From the NCBI RefSeq assembly GCF_001653235.2, contig NC_035790.1, positions 4,774,001-4,838,000 of the forward strand: a DNA stretch of 64,000 nt, in the 5' to 3' direction. The translations under genes and the position numbers were made by a program. Shown piece after piece: positions 1-11,714 of this stretch. How positions within the stretch are numbered: position 1 is the first letter of the stretch; each line of letters begins with the position of its first letter. This DNA is from Pochonia chlamydosporia 170. Its lineage: Eukaryota; Ascomycota; Sordariomycetes; Hypocreales; Clavicipitaceae. Under the pieces are notes generated by a model, which saw only the letters and a program-made list of their open reading frames with translations, searched no databases and was not told the DNA's origin.

Positions 1-1102
1 TTGTTGAACCAGATCTTATCGCCCGAAACCATAGACTCTTGCAAAGCTGCTCCAATCTTGACGGCTGCCACGGCAGTTGCCAACTTCACCGGCACCTCCG
101 TGTCATCGAGGCAGCAAGCAGTAAACTCGTTAGCCTCAGTGTTGAAAGCATTCTTGAATCGATCCCAGTAGGTCTTGGGAACTTCATGCCTAATGCCATT
201 AGGTTCGTAGACGCGGACCAGGTTTGCAGTAGGGATCGTGTTGACACCAATTTTGCCCTTGGTGCCAATTATTTCGGTAGTGTCTTCTTGGCCGGCAGCC
301 ATCATTCTGGAGCAGTATAGGTAGACGATTCGGCCGTCGACGAATTCAATCAGACCGACGGCGTTATCACGGTCGTTGTACTTGCGCAGATCTGGCTCCA
401 CGGCCGTGATGCCAACGGCACTAACCGACTTGACCTTGCTTTCGCCGTCTTCTCCAAAGAACCATAGCGCCAAGTCGATATCGTGAATGGAGCAGTCGAC
501 AAAAATGCCACCGCTAAACTGAGCGTAGGCGACAAAAAATCCAGAGGGATCAAGCATGTCGCAGGTCTGGCTTCGGAAAACTGAAGGTCGACCAATGAGT
601 CCGGCCTTCATCTTGGAATACGCATCGCGGTAGCTGTCGTCGAAGCGTCTGGAGAAGCCACACATGACTTTGAGGTCTGGTCGACGGGCGGCAGCATCAA
701 CAACCGTTTGCGACTGTGAAAGTTGTCAGAAACATTTTGGTCTGGATTAACGACTACAAAGGGTGTTACACCTACCACTTCAGCAGACGTAGCCAGTGGT
801 TTCTCGCATAGAACATGCTTGCCGGCCTCAATGGCAGCAATCGCCTGTGCGGCATGAACTGCGGTGGCGGAGGCAACGCAGATGGCCTCCAACCCATTGT
901 GCTTTAGCATGTCATCGTAATGCTCATAGATTCCAATTCCAGAAGGTCCCAGGTGTTCCTTGGCCCATTCCCGCTCTTCTGCATCTGGTGTAGAGACGGC
1001 AACGAGCTCTGCACGGGGCACGGATTGGAAGAAATTGAGTGCATGTCGCTTGCCCATGCGTCCGAGACCGGCGACACCAACCTTGAGTTTTGTAGGCGTC
1101 AT
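1..1102 (-). CDS. Gfo/Idh/MocA-family NAD(P)-dependent oxidoreductase (inositol 2-dehydrogenase-like), 3' end beyond window
   Basis: Two exons are visible, 1102-776 and 713-1; the intron 775-714 has donor GTAGGTG and acceptor CACAG and keeps phase 0. The protein starts MTPTKLKVGVAGLGRMGKRH, a Rossmann nucleotide-binding GxGxxG. It carries the family's CEKPLA motif (the EKP lysine) near residue 99 and, in exon 2, the stretch DCSIHDIDLALW, the Asp/His catalytic region typical of myo-inositol dehydrogenases. About 346 residues are visible and no stop appears before base 1, so the C-terminus is missing. Family members oxidise a sugar or polyol hydroxyl with NAD(P)+ in the cytosol; the substrate cannot be read from the sequence. 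It is divergent from a sugar transporter 2.8 kb away, which fits a catabolic role but does not prove one. The family call is firm; inositol specificity is inference. Confidence 0.9.
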
Positions 1103-3867
1103 TATTATCGCTGCACCGCAATTTTAGGAATAAAGAAGAAAAGATCGACTACTTAAGTCTTGGAGATTGTCAATTGAATTGTTGCGAGAGTAAGAATTTT
1201 ATATCGTGTGGCAAGCTGTGACGATGGTTCTTACATCGTGATCGACCAGCTGGGCTCACTGTGCTCAGCAAACTCTCCGACTGCTCCTGGCGGTGGAGAG
1301 GCGCTATCGCCAATTCAGTGATGCGATGGGTGCTTTAGCGTCTCCGATCGTCCGTAGTGCAATGCAGCAGGCTGCAATGCACCAACCACCTCCCTACTGA
1401 AGGGAACGAACGGGTGGAACGCCGTCTCGTTCAAACATTTGAACCAGACGTTTGAAGGTTGCCTCTACACGGATGTGTGGAGGAGTGAACAGCCAGTTGA
1501 GGTAAAATTGGGGTAAATGGAGACAGAGTGGGAACAAGCTAACGGCAGGTGTTGATTGTCCGCTCCTGCCTTCCCATTGCAGCGGCTGCTACAAGACCAC
1601 ATGGTCAGCTTTTCTGGTGGCAGCTAGAGTTTTCTTGATCTCTTTATTTCGTTGCCCTCGACCCAATTTCCACGTAACCACAGAATTGGCAAAATCAATT
1701 GATACGGCTCGTTGTTTTCCATTCATCGTAATTCAACAAGCCCACCATTGCCGGCCTGCCGCCTTGCAGGGCTCACTGACAAGGGTCTGCGCCGCCTGGC
1801 ACATCTGGGGCACCCATGTCCCGCCAATATATCGTCCCGCTTCGGCAATGGAGGTAACACCAGATTGATGTCACATTTCAGGCAAGAGTGTCCGATGCCT
1901 TCTATTTTTCGATATCAAGCGAGAGCAAAGGTACATGCGGTATTGATACAGTTCAATTCCGAGGCTTTACATTCATCATGTCTCTTGACTGCATGCGTTT
2001 CATCATTGCCAACCGGGTTTCAATACCAGCTTGGAAACAGATAACCCGCAAATGTACATAGTTTTTCTCTGAATGACCAGCTCTAGAGACTAGTTTTCCC
2101 TTTAACTACCTTATGAGGAAGTTATCAAAATAGTCAAATTGATAGCTGGCTTCTCGATCCTGAAATATTGTTGGGCTGCTGGGCATTCTTGGGTAGCGCT
2201 GTCATCGGTAGGCTATCTGAAGGTGACGAGAGAGAGGAGGTGCAATTTCATATCTTGGCAATGTAAGTACGGAATAATGAGCCATTTGCCGTTCATACTT
2301 ATATTCGTGAATTGACGCAAGCCGATGGTGTTGAAACTCCCCCCCTGATGTGCAGCATTCTCTGAACAATCTACCTTAGTCACTAGCAATATTGCTAAGT
2401 AGACCAAGTCGACTCTGTCGGCTATTGACACGCATACTTATAACACAAAATGTCCATCGACATCAATAGCCATTGCGCAGCATATTGTTCCGTATCAAAC
2501 CGAACATGCCTGAACTTTGGGTATGGTAAGGCTTTGCAGATTGCGTGGCTCTTGTGGATCTAATGCGAAACACAACGGTATTAATTGGATGAACCAAAGG
2601 AAGGAATCAACCATGCAACGATCATTATGCAGATGCCCAAGACCTATTCCCCATACTTGACATAAAGTACGGATGTTGCAGCATTTCGTGAGTGTTGGAC
2701 TGACAAAAGAGGAAGAATTGATAGGTGGTCCGGCCGGCGGCGCTAGCCTTTCCGGGCATGCCTCGGCGGCCGAGTCCTTATGTGAACAAGCCAAGGTTGG
2801 CACAGCCCACATGGCCCGGCAGTGGCAACAGCCACCAGGTGCCAAAGACTGCAAGAATCGTGCTCTCCTGACATGATGTCCGGAAACATCCCCGCGATGC
2901 TGGAGCCTTCATCAATCTCCCCTTAGCTTCCGGCTGCCGATGCCGTAGTATCGATCAATTGACACTTGCCCTGCGAAGGTGAGAACCCCACAGGCACTAT
3001 GGCCACGGCCTGAGTCGTCAAAGAAAATGTATTGCGGGTAGGGGAGTTCCAAAGCAAGGTGCGTTTCGCAAGCAAAAGTTGCCCTCTTGCCATATCGTTT
3101 GATAAACACTGTCACTAAATCTAGAAAGGTTTCCTCTTCACACAACTTACACCTTCGGCCATGTCATATTCCGCCATTGCAGCCGCCATTGTGTTCACGG
3201 TGGATCCTGGAACATGTTGTTCAAAGCATGGATGGCAGCATGGCACTGACTCGGTCTGTTTTAGGGTTTGGGGCCAGCGGAGAAGGCCTGCCATGACCCC
3301 AGCCAAAAGCCGTCATATTACCAGAAGCCGCAGGCGCCTCACAATGAGCGAACCGATCTAGATGGGTAGCCACACACGTAATATAGACGATCCCAGGAAG
3401 TTGGCAACCATAGCCACGAACACAGATGCAAATGCCGCGGAACGCCCAGTCTCATGGCTAGCGACACGGCAATTGGTGTCTGCTTGGGGTATCAATATTG
3501 TGGGCTTGATGATGGGCGCCAATTGTTCATGGTGCTATGAAAGCAGCATTAAACCCCATTCTCCGCAATATCCAAGTTAATTAAGCCAAGCAAGGTGTCT
3601 GGACGCGGTTCTTGATTCCCCGTGGGGTTGTTCCCCAGCTGGTTAATGCTCCAAGTTCCGTGAGCAAAGAGCAGGGCAGGACAATCAGCAGGCAAATGAC
3701 GGCATTCGGATTAGCTCTCCCATATGCCGCTTCGTTGAGGAAGATCAGCATCCCCCCTTTAGGAATTAACTTAAATTGAAATCATTGCCCACATTGTTCT
3801 CCTCTTCGAATCACCAGCACACCACCGCAAGTTTCCTACAGACACCTTGCGTCAGAGTTTGCACATT
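1103..3867. other. Intergenic region between divergent oxidoreductase and MFS transporter
   Basis: This 2.8-kb gap separates two divergently transcribed genes and so must hold both promoters. All open frames are short, lack recognisable domains and overlap one another. I see no tRNA, transposon or tandem repeat here. Confidence 0.5.
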
Positions 3868-5915
3868 ATGTCTAAAGCTGTGTTGGACTCTCCCAAGGCC
3901 GAACATCAAGAGGCTGATGTCGTGCCAAATCTATCGACGGAGCCTTATGGACCACCTGGTAGCTCTCCAAACACCCATAACAAATGATAGACTGCTGCAG
4001 ACATTGCTGACATGCACAGGTTTCCGTGGTATTGCAGCTTCCCGTTATGTTGCCCTCTGTGCGTCCTTCAGTGCCATCGGCGGCCTTCTGTTCGGATATG
4101 AGTAAGCTAGCTCGTTGTAGCCCCAAGAAGTTACCTCGTTCATGTATCCTAATTGCATTTCTTAGCCAAGGTGTTATTTCAGTCATCCTGGTCATGGATG
4201 AGTTTCTCGGACGATTTAGCGAAGTCTCAGATACAGCCCCAGGGGCTGGGTTCAAAAAAGGGCTGATGACAGCCATCTTGACGCTTGGAGCATTCATTGG
4301 TATGACCCTACACGTCAAACTGACATCATTTCTGGGTACTAACGTTGAACAGGAGCGTTGAATCAAGGTTGGATTGCAGACATGTACTCGCGAAAGTATT
4401 CCATCATGATCGCCGTCGGCATCTTCACAGTTGGCTCCGCGCTTCAAACAGCCTCTGTCGACTATGCTATGCTCGTGACAGCCCGCCTAATTGGTGGCGT
4501 TGGAATCGGAATGTATGTCATGAACTTGCTTTGCCTACAATGATACAATTCCGCTAAACCTTTGAAAAACCAGGCTGAGCATGGTTGTACCTCTATACAT
4601 CTCAGAAATATCGCCTCCAGAAATCCGCGGCACGTTGCTCGTACTCGAAGAGCTGAGCATCGTGCTCGGAATCGTCATTTCCTTCTGGATCACGTACGGT
4701 ACCCAGTACATCAATTCGCATTGGTCGTGGCAGCTTCCCTTCTTGATTCAGATTATTCCTGGGCTGCTCCTCGGATTTGGCGCAATTCTTCTCCCCTTTT
4801 CTCCAAGATGGCTAGCATCCAAGGGACGAGACGAAGAAGCACTTATAAATTTGGCCAAATTGCGATGTCTACCCATGACGGACCCTCGAGTTCAGCGTGA
4901 ATGGATGGAGATTATCACCGAATCCAAATTCCAAAAGGGCATTCTTGCTGAGCGTCACCCTACTCTTGTCAAAGGTGGCGTTAGTAACAAGCTCAAGTTG
5001 GAGTTTTCAGCATGGCTGGACTGCTTCAGGAGGGGTTGCTGGAGGAGAACTCACGTCGGTGCAGGACTCATGTTCTTCCAACAGGTTACGTCCGCCTTTC
5101 CTGTTCATGGCATGATTGTACACTGACCCTATCTAGTTCGTTGGTATCAATGCCCTGATTTATTATTCGCCGACCCTCTTCGGAACCATGGGACTCGACC
5201 ACAACATGCAGCTCATCATGTCCGGTGTTCTCAACGTCACACAACTTATTGGTGTAATATCCAGTTTGTGGACTTTGGATAGATACGGCCGGCGAAAGAT
5301 TCTCATGTACGGGAGCGTAGGCATGTTTGTATCGCACTTTGTCATTGCCATACTCGTGGGCAAGTTTTCGAACAACTGGCCGGCTCACAAGGGACAAGGC
5401 TGGACAAGTGTTGCCTTTCTTCTCTTCTACATGCTCGCTTTCGGGGCTAGCTGGGGTCCCGTTCCTTGGGCCATGCCAGCTGAGATCTTTCCATCCTCGC
5501 TCCGTGCCAAGGGTGTTTCGATTTCGACGTGCTCAAGTATGTTTGCAGACCCCGACCTCACATCTTTTGTCCCCGAGATTAGTTGACTAACGAATGCACT
5601 AGATTGGTTGAACAATTTTATAGTCGTAAGTTATGATAGAAACGTCGAGGTTAAAAGGATTCTAAACCAGGTCAGGGCTTGATCACACCTCCTCTGGTAC
5701 AGAATACCGGATTTGGAGCGTATGTGTTCTTCGCAGTCTTTTGTTTCCTGTCCTTTTTGTGGACTTTCTACTTTGCTCCCGAGACCAACGGTAAGACCTT
5801 GGAGCAGATGGATGACGTGTTTAGGGACCACAGCAGCTCTGAGGAGATGGAGCAGAAGAATCGGCTGATGGCTGAGACTATTCGTGAGCGAACAAATGGA
5901 AGCGTCACGACATAG
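3868..5915 (+). CDS. MFS sugar transporter (sugar porter family), eight exons
   Basis: Exons are 3868-3958, 4020-4101, 4166-4299, 4353-4512, 4574-5084, 5137-5536, 5603-5625 and 5676-5915, giving 546 residues. The 23-base exon 7 is needed to join CSNWLNNFIV to GLITPP. Sugar-porter signatures appear in order: GGLLFGYDQG in TM1, SEISPPEIRG after TM4, PFSPRWLASKGR before the central loop, FFQQFVGINALIYYSP in TM7, DRYGRRK, and PETNGKTLEQMD at the end of TM12. Members are plasma-membrane H+/sugar symporters or facilitators with 12 membrane helices. The start ATG begins MSKAVLDSPK, with a 30-residue cytosolic tail before TM1. It converges on the thiamine gene (346 bases between stops). The substrate is unknown; hexose, disaccharide or polyol are all possible. 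Confidence 0.93.
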
Positions 5916-6261
5916 ATATAGTATGGGGTTTGTATGCGATGGTTCTCGCGGCACCTACAGTGTCAGTGAGGTAGGTACTTATCATAGTGTGACAATAAGA
6001 TCATATTTCTAGAATTAACTCTTAATTGTGCACTCAACAATTTGCAGCAAGGCACAACACGACATGACAGTTCTTGACATTTTCAGGCGGTCCAGCAATT
6101 TTATTACTATTTTGCCAAAGCTACTCATTTTCAGTGTTTTTGGAAGCCTCAGCGAGCGACACAAAAGTTGGTTTGTCAAGAAGAATAATCTGCATCTGGG
6201 AACGAGCGTCTTATCAAGCGTGCACACATAACTCGCATTTTTTTTCTCCTACACAATGCCA
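5916..6261. other. Short convergent intergenic region
   Basis: This stretch lies between the 3' ends of the MFS transporter and the thiamine gene, so it should contain both 3' untranslated regions. It is AT-rich and I see no gene in it. Confidence 0.5.
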
Positions 6262-7463
6262 TTAAGCCTTGGCAGTGAGAGGAAGGCGATGGAAGCCACC
6301 GCAGCAAGCAACATTGCGCTGCAGTTCAACCATGCGCTTCTGATCGCCAGTCGGATCAGACGAGTCCGGCTCGAGGCCCCAGCCCAGAAACTCATTCGTA
6401 TAGTTGGGCTTGAAGTCGGGGCTCAAAACGCCAAGTCGCTGCCCATACTTGGTGACCTTGCTCCAGTCGCGCTCGACATTCTTCAAATCCTGCGAGAAGT
6501 AGGCGTAGCTGCGCTCGAAAATCTTCCAGTTGAGCTGGGAGTTCATGACGGGCTTGAAGTCGACGTACTCCTTCCACGCGCGGTGCGGGTCGGCGAGCAC
6601 GAAATCAGTGGCCTTTTTGACGGCGCGCATGAAGGCGCGGACCTTGTCGGGGTTCTCGGCGATGAACTTCTCGTTGCCGATGTAGAGGATGGAGCAGAAG
6701 CAGCAGCATCCCAGCTCGGCGAGCTCGTCGATGCGCAGCATCTGCACGTCGGACTTGTCGCGGCCCTGGCTGGCGAGCCACTCCTCCAGTTCGACCATTT
6801 GCACATTCTCCAGGCCGATGCCGGCGTCGATGTCGCCGTCGATGATGGCCTTGGAGACGTTCATGCCGCAGCGGATGGCGGTGTAGTCGTCGGGCGTGAG
6901 GCCGTAGTGCGAGGTGAGCTCGTCGATTTGGATCTTGCCAAACTCGCCGACGTAGCCGATGCGTTTGCCCTTGAGGGAGCGGAAGTCGGTGGTGATGCCG
7001 GATTCTTTGAGGTAGACTACGCCGGTGAAGGGTTCGTCTAGGAGACTGCCGATGGAGAGGACGGGAAAGTTGCGTGCCTTGGCCTGTTTTCTGGTCAGGA
7101 TGGTGGAGGTGTGTGAGTGATTGAGGCGTGGGCTTACAGCGAGGGTGTGAATCATGGCTTTGAAGCCAAGGTCAACTTTGCCAGTGCCGATGATTTCGGT
7201 AACATCCTGGTGTTGAGTCAGTATGTGTGTCTGAGATATTGATGATAGGAGGGAGCGTACGCTGGGATCATTTGGCTCCAAGAGAGCGACCTTGATACCC
7301 TCTTCCTTGAAGTATCCCTTCGCCTGGGCAAGGTAAAGAGGAGCGTGGTAAGGCGTAGCGTGCCTGTGATGAGAGACAGGTTAGCAAGTGAGCCTTGAGT
7401 CTCATCGTCAAAGATGGTCCAATCTTACCAGTTGGTAAGGAAGGTAATCTTATCCGTAGACAT
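6262..7463 (-). CDS. nmt1: 4-amino-5-hydroxymethyl-2-methylpyrimidine phosphate (HMP-P) synthase, THI5/NMT1 family
   Basis: Four exons (7463-7429, 7363-7261, 7206-7138, 7083-6262) give 342 residues, close to the 340 of yeast Thi5. The enzyme makes the pyrimidine half of thiamine from PLP and its own active-site histidine, so it is a single-turnover 'suicide' enzyme. The sequence matches family numbering exactly: Lys62 (PLP anchor) and His66 (donor) lie in GFKAMIHTL, and the iron-binding CCCFC motif is at residues 195-199. The N-terminus [18 protein letters not shown] is the family's usual start. The fold resembles periplasmic substrate-binding proteins, but the protein acts in the cytosol. 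A TPP aptamer lies in the 5' leader, so thiamine-repressed splicing is the expected control. The last 30 residues hold an extra CC pair of unclear role. Confidence 0.97.
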
Positions 7464-7484
7464 TTTGGCGGTTCGAGACAAGAG

Positions 7485-7500
7485 CTGCGCCAGTTAGTTG
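7485..7500 (-). promoter_or_regulatory. Probable 3' splice site of a riboswitch-controlled 5'-leader intron of nmt1
   Basis: The minus strand reads CTAAC followed within ten bases by GCAG, a normal branch point and acceptor, 21 bases before the start codon. The aptamer would then lie inside or at the edge of the intron, as in Neurospora NMT1. A possible distal donor is GTGAGG at 7694-7689, and a GTGAAC lies inside the aptamer. The donor choice cannot be settled from sequence alone. Confidence 0.6.
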
Positions 7501-7539
7501 GTCTCCGGGGACGGGGAGTACAGAAAGAGTCTTCAAGAA

Positions 7540-7620
7540 GCAAATCCTTTCGCTGGTATTATCCAGATCAAGTTCACCGGTATTTCTCAGATCAATCATC
7601 TCGCCGTGCGGACTCGAGAC
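7540..7620 (-). promoter_or_regulatory. Eukaryotic TPP (thiamine pyrophosphate) riboswitch aptamer in the nmt1 5' leader
   Basis: Read on the minus strand, the leader contains CTGAGAAATACCGG at about 7590-7577, then TGATCTGGATAATACCAGCG at about 7570-7551, then AAAGGAT. These are the two conserved halves of the TPP (thi-box) aptamer: the pyrimidine-binding CUGAGA bulge and the pyrophosphate-binding GAUCUGGAUAAU..CCAGCG bulge. The aptamer ends about 80 bases upstream of the start codon and just upstream of a likely intron acceptor at 7485. In Neurospora NMT1 and Aspergillus thiA the same element controls alternative splicing of the leader. The boundaries of stem P1 are approximate. Confidence 0.93.
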
Positions 7621-8649
7621 GCTGGGTAGACACGCATTGCCAGGTTTGACCATTAAAAGCAAGATGGATGTGTGTCAAGCGTCAAGAGCCTCACACGGCA
7701 GGAATAAGATTGAACACCCGGTTGCATTCTTGGTTCACTTTACCTCGACCTGATGATAGTTCCATTGCGAGAGACATGATGGGCTTCTCAGACGCTGATG
7801 GCGTACCAATCGTACTGCGGTGGTTGTAGAGTTGATCAATGATGGGAGTTATGATTCAGAATCAGGATGAAAGCTGTATGAGAGCAGAGGAGACGAGAGA
7901 AATAAATGCCTCTCCAGAACCTTGCTGGCCATTTATATTCCATCAAATTCCGTCAAGTACATGTGCGACTCCGCAGTTTGATCAACCTTGTTCTCCACTG
8001 CAGGGCGGGCGAAGCTGTCATGGGCCAATTGTATTGCCAAGATCAGATACCCATACATGTACAGAGTACATCAAATTGGAGGAGGGGTATTATCAGACAC
8101 TACGTTATTACATCATTGTTTTTGGATGATTGTAGGTTCTCAAAGAAGGGATTGGTGACGATGGGTTGAGTGTGGTTGTGATGAAGCTCCCGTCTCTTTG
8201 AATCGCCTTCAACTTTGTCACTTCACAACATTTGAATGATCAGCACAGTAAGCAACACCATCTGCCGATAGGGCTCCGAACATCCCTGGAGTCATCTCCG
8301 AGTCTAACATGTTCGAAAACACCAATTGAGTGCCACAATCAGTTTGTCAGTGGGTCAAGTACCGGGAGCGTGATACAATCCCGTCAGTATCCGGATTCCA
8401 AACATCACGGACCTTGGTGTATACAAAATGGTGATTCACCAAGATCGCAGACTGTAAACACTTACCTGATGAGAGGTTGAGAATGTACCAAAGTCACAAA
8501 GGAACTTGAATTGCCATTAAATCTCGCCAGGAGCTATTTTGTGCCACCCAATGTCTACATAGAATATTTTCCTCACCGCGAACCTGTGGCAAACCCCCGC
8601 GTTTATATCATCTCCTTATGCCAACGAGCTTCTTTTTGCCACGACATAT

Positions 8650-9831
8650 TCAGGCAGTATACTCTCTCTTCACGCGGTTTCTAGCTTGTCCCGCGTTGTT
8701 CCCGTTGTTCCCATTACCCGCGTTATTCCCCTTATTCGCGTTGCTCCCATTGTTGCCCTTATTCGCGTTATTCCCTTTACCACCTGCGTTGTTCGCCGGT
8801 GCCGGACTATTTTGACCAGTGGGCTTAGCAGCAGGATTCGCAGTTCCACTCGGATTCCCATTCGCGAGAAGAGCATTCACGGCTGCCAAGTTCTGCTGCG
8901 CCTCGCTGGATCCAGCAGCTTTGTTGGCCTTGACTGCTTCTTGAAAGTCTGCCTGGTTCTTCTTTACCTGGTCCAGCACGGATTTCAAACTACTTCCCGT
9001 TTTTACACTGGCAGGAGTAGTGACCGTCTGTTTGGTATCGACTTGCTGAACCACGAAGCAACCGCCAAAGGGGCCAGCCACAGAAGCATTCCGGCAACGC
9101 ACCGTGCAAATGTTGCCAGTAGAGCCTTGAAAAGAGTAAGCATTAACGCCTGGTACATCGAGATGGGAGTTTTGAAGAGCAGCAGGTATGTCTCTCACCT
9201 CCTGTGCAGCTGAGCTTATCTGGCATTTTCACCGTCATGTTGAACGCTTGTGTCTTGACCAACGAGAGGCCGTTTCCCCCGGGCACATTGTTCGTTATAT
9301 TGAGTTGCTGTTACGTGAGTCAGCAGGGCTCGCTACACCAAAACATGTGTGTGCTCACGTCGAATTTTTCGCCAGAGTTACCAGTCTGATCGACATCACA
9401 GACATACGGACCGGCACCGTCCGCATTGACCTGGTGAATCGTGACGGCGAGTTCAGTCCCGGCCTTGACCTGGGTTACTGCATTCTTGGAAATGGCGATT
9501 TGAATGTTTTCTCCAACGTCAATGTTTCCCTTGAGTTGAGTGCGGCCGCACTTGTTCACCACGTTGGCGTTGATTTCGGCATCTCGGATGATAGTGGTGT
9601 CTTGCTGACATGGGTTTATGGTGATGCAATTACGAGCAACGGCAGGGTCCACTGGCAATTGACTTAGCTACCTGGTATGTTGGCATGGATGGAAGGTTGA
9701 TTTCTATGCTTACCCTGAAAACCGACGCTTGCTGGAGAGCCAGCAATGCCTTGTACATTGAGGATCACGGAATGGCAGCTGCTGATGGCGAAGAGGTGGA
9801 AAGCCCAGAGGGATAAGACTAGGCCGCGCAT
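8650..9831 (-). CDS. Secreted Egh16/Mas1-like appressorium-associated protein with Asn/Gly-rich tail
   Basis: Four exons (9831-9714, 9651-9359, 9307-9199, 9125-8650) give 331 residues. The first 20 or so (MRGLVLSLWAFHLFAISSCH) form a signal peptide. The body has the conserved run of the Egh16-like/Mas1 family: VDPAVARNC, the TTIIRDAEIN segment, CGRT, HQVNADGAGPYVC, NNVPGGNG, and CRNASVAGPFGGCFVV with paired cysteines. Family members are secreted cell-surface proteins induced in appressoria of plant and insect pathogens and are linked to penetration; the biochemical activity is not established. After about residue 245 the protein becomes a low-complexity Asn/Gly/Lys tail ending in a basic KR-containing terminus. 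Intron 1 ends at an internal acceptor (9652); the nearer AG would put a stop in frame. The next minus-strand gene is a secreted esterase. Confidence 0.88.
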
Positions 9832-11714
9832 GTTGGTTGAGAAATAAGACTATGTATGCCCAAAGAAAAAGAAAGAACAATGAATAAAATATTTAGAACA
9901 AGCCTACGTCGCCAGGACCCAGGATAAGTTGAAAGGAATGAAGAAAACTGAGTGAATGAGATCGAAGCTGTCCAGTACACTGTGAAGCTGTCGTGATTTG
10001 TCCGAATATAAATACACGACGGTGTACAGAACGAGCTCTAAGAAACAGTCAATGATCTAGAGGAGATCTGCTACGATTTTCTTCGCATCCCGGCGGGCAC
10101 GATGCCTCCTTCCTGGCTCGACACAGAGAAGAGGTTTCATTTCCATCGACCCATGTGCAATGATTTTGCACACTCTGTCAGGAAACTGTAACTCTTGCCT
10201 GGAATTATCTTTCCGGGGCCGTCGTATGACTATTCGCCGTTGGGCGAGCATGTCATGCCAACACTCGTTGATACAGGTACACAGCCAACACAAACACCCC
10301 ATTTCCTCAGAAATGTATCCAGTTTGTTGCCGCAGCACTGTCTGATAGACTCCCTCTCTAACTTATCCTATATCAGTCTATACAGGAATCGCATTGAAGG
10401 GAGTTGGGTCAGAAACATCTTGTGCAAAGGTTTCATGATGTACCTTGGGAAATTAATGCAGCCCACTGGTTTTGTTCCACTGGCCCCAATCCGAAAATAT
10501 GCATGTGTAGACCCCCCAGTCCGAATCGCCCTCTATGGGCTGTCACGGAGTGTTGGTGTCCATTTGTTTTGGACATCCCCCAGAGTTGATCAGTCCAAGC
10601 GATTTTGAAGCAAGCGACCTGCGTACGTTTAGAAACCCTGCCAGATAGGAGAGAAAACGGTTTCATCCCAAAATATTCGGAACGTACTGCCGCATATTCT
10701 TTCCGATTTCCTGGACGGCGATTTCGATAAGCCACACTGATGATGTCTTGGCAGAGGCAACCTGGCTCACATCTAGTCTGTTTCAGAGACGATCCTCTGG
10801 GCATCAACATCATCAATGGGCCTAATAATACCCACCGATCAACTTAACTTTCGCTGTAACCTTTATCACGTAGGATGCTGGAGGAAAGACTATAACAGTT
10901 CAAGCAGTGCTCTTGTGACACAACATATGGCTCCTTCGCAAACTACTCTCATCTGTATAAGTCAACGACGAAGCCGAACACACCCACACATAAAGTTTCC
11001 CTAACTCTTAGCATTGCTCATACGATTTCATTCTTCTCAAGAAACAGTCTTGGCAGTTTTAAACACCCATTGATGTTCTTGTGAATCATCACTCAATTAG
11101 GAGCTCATCGTGAAACCTCCATGACTCGGCGCCGGGTGAATGGACACGATGGCATGCACAGGGGCTCACGTCTACTTGAAATTCGGACACATGTCATGCG
11201 AAATTTTCCTAATCGGGTGATTTTTTGTTTCGGAGCCGAGTTGTGGCCACACCGTATGCCAGAGTTGATCGCAAAGTGGCCTCGTTAGACGTGCCACATG
11301 GCACCACGTTGGCATTATCAGGAGGCAACCCAACCCGAGTCTGGAGACGTCTTTTATCGTCCTGCTCAAAATATTCCTTCATAATTGTCCTCTCTTGGCG
11401 ATGCCAGTCCGCCTAAATAGAATCTGGGGCCGCTATCAGTGTGGTTCCAAACATAACGAGTGAGTTCCCATACACGAACATTAAATGCATAGAAACAACT
11501 TATGCCATGGATTCATCAATATCTAAAACCTTTGCGGCCATATTGTCACGATTCAACAAGTTCATCCAGTGGTATTCGACGGTGCTAAACCCCCCTTTAC
11601 ACCAGCTTTGGTACGAGCACAGGTTGGAGATATTTTGCAGTTTCAGTTATTTTAAGACGTGCTGCGTTATTCTAAATACATCACCACCGTTGTATGAGTA
11701 TATACATCTCTATT
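9832..11714. other. Intergenic region between Egh16-like gene and carboxylesterase
   Basis: This is 1.9 kb holding the Egh16-like promoter and the esterase 3' flank. Open frames reach about 130 codons but show no domain, signal peptide or splice pattern that I can support. Confidence 0.5.

Larger units (their letters stand above)
7464..8649. other. nmt1 leader and promoter region
   Basis: This 1.2-kb region holds the nmt1 5' leader with the riboswitch, the nmt1 promoter and the 3' flank of the next minus-strand gene. Apart from the riboswitch I see only short unsupported frames. Confidence 0.6.
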
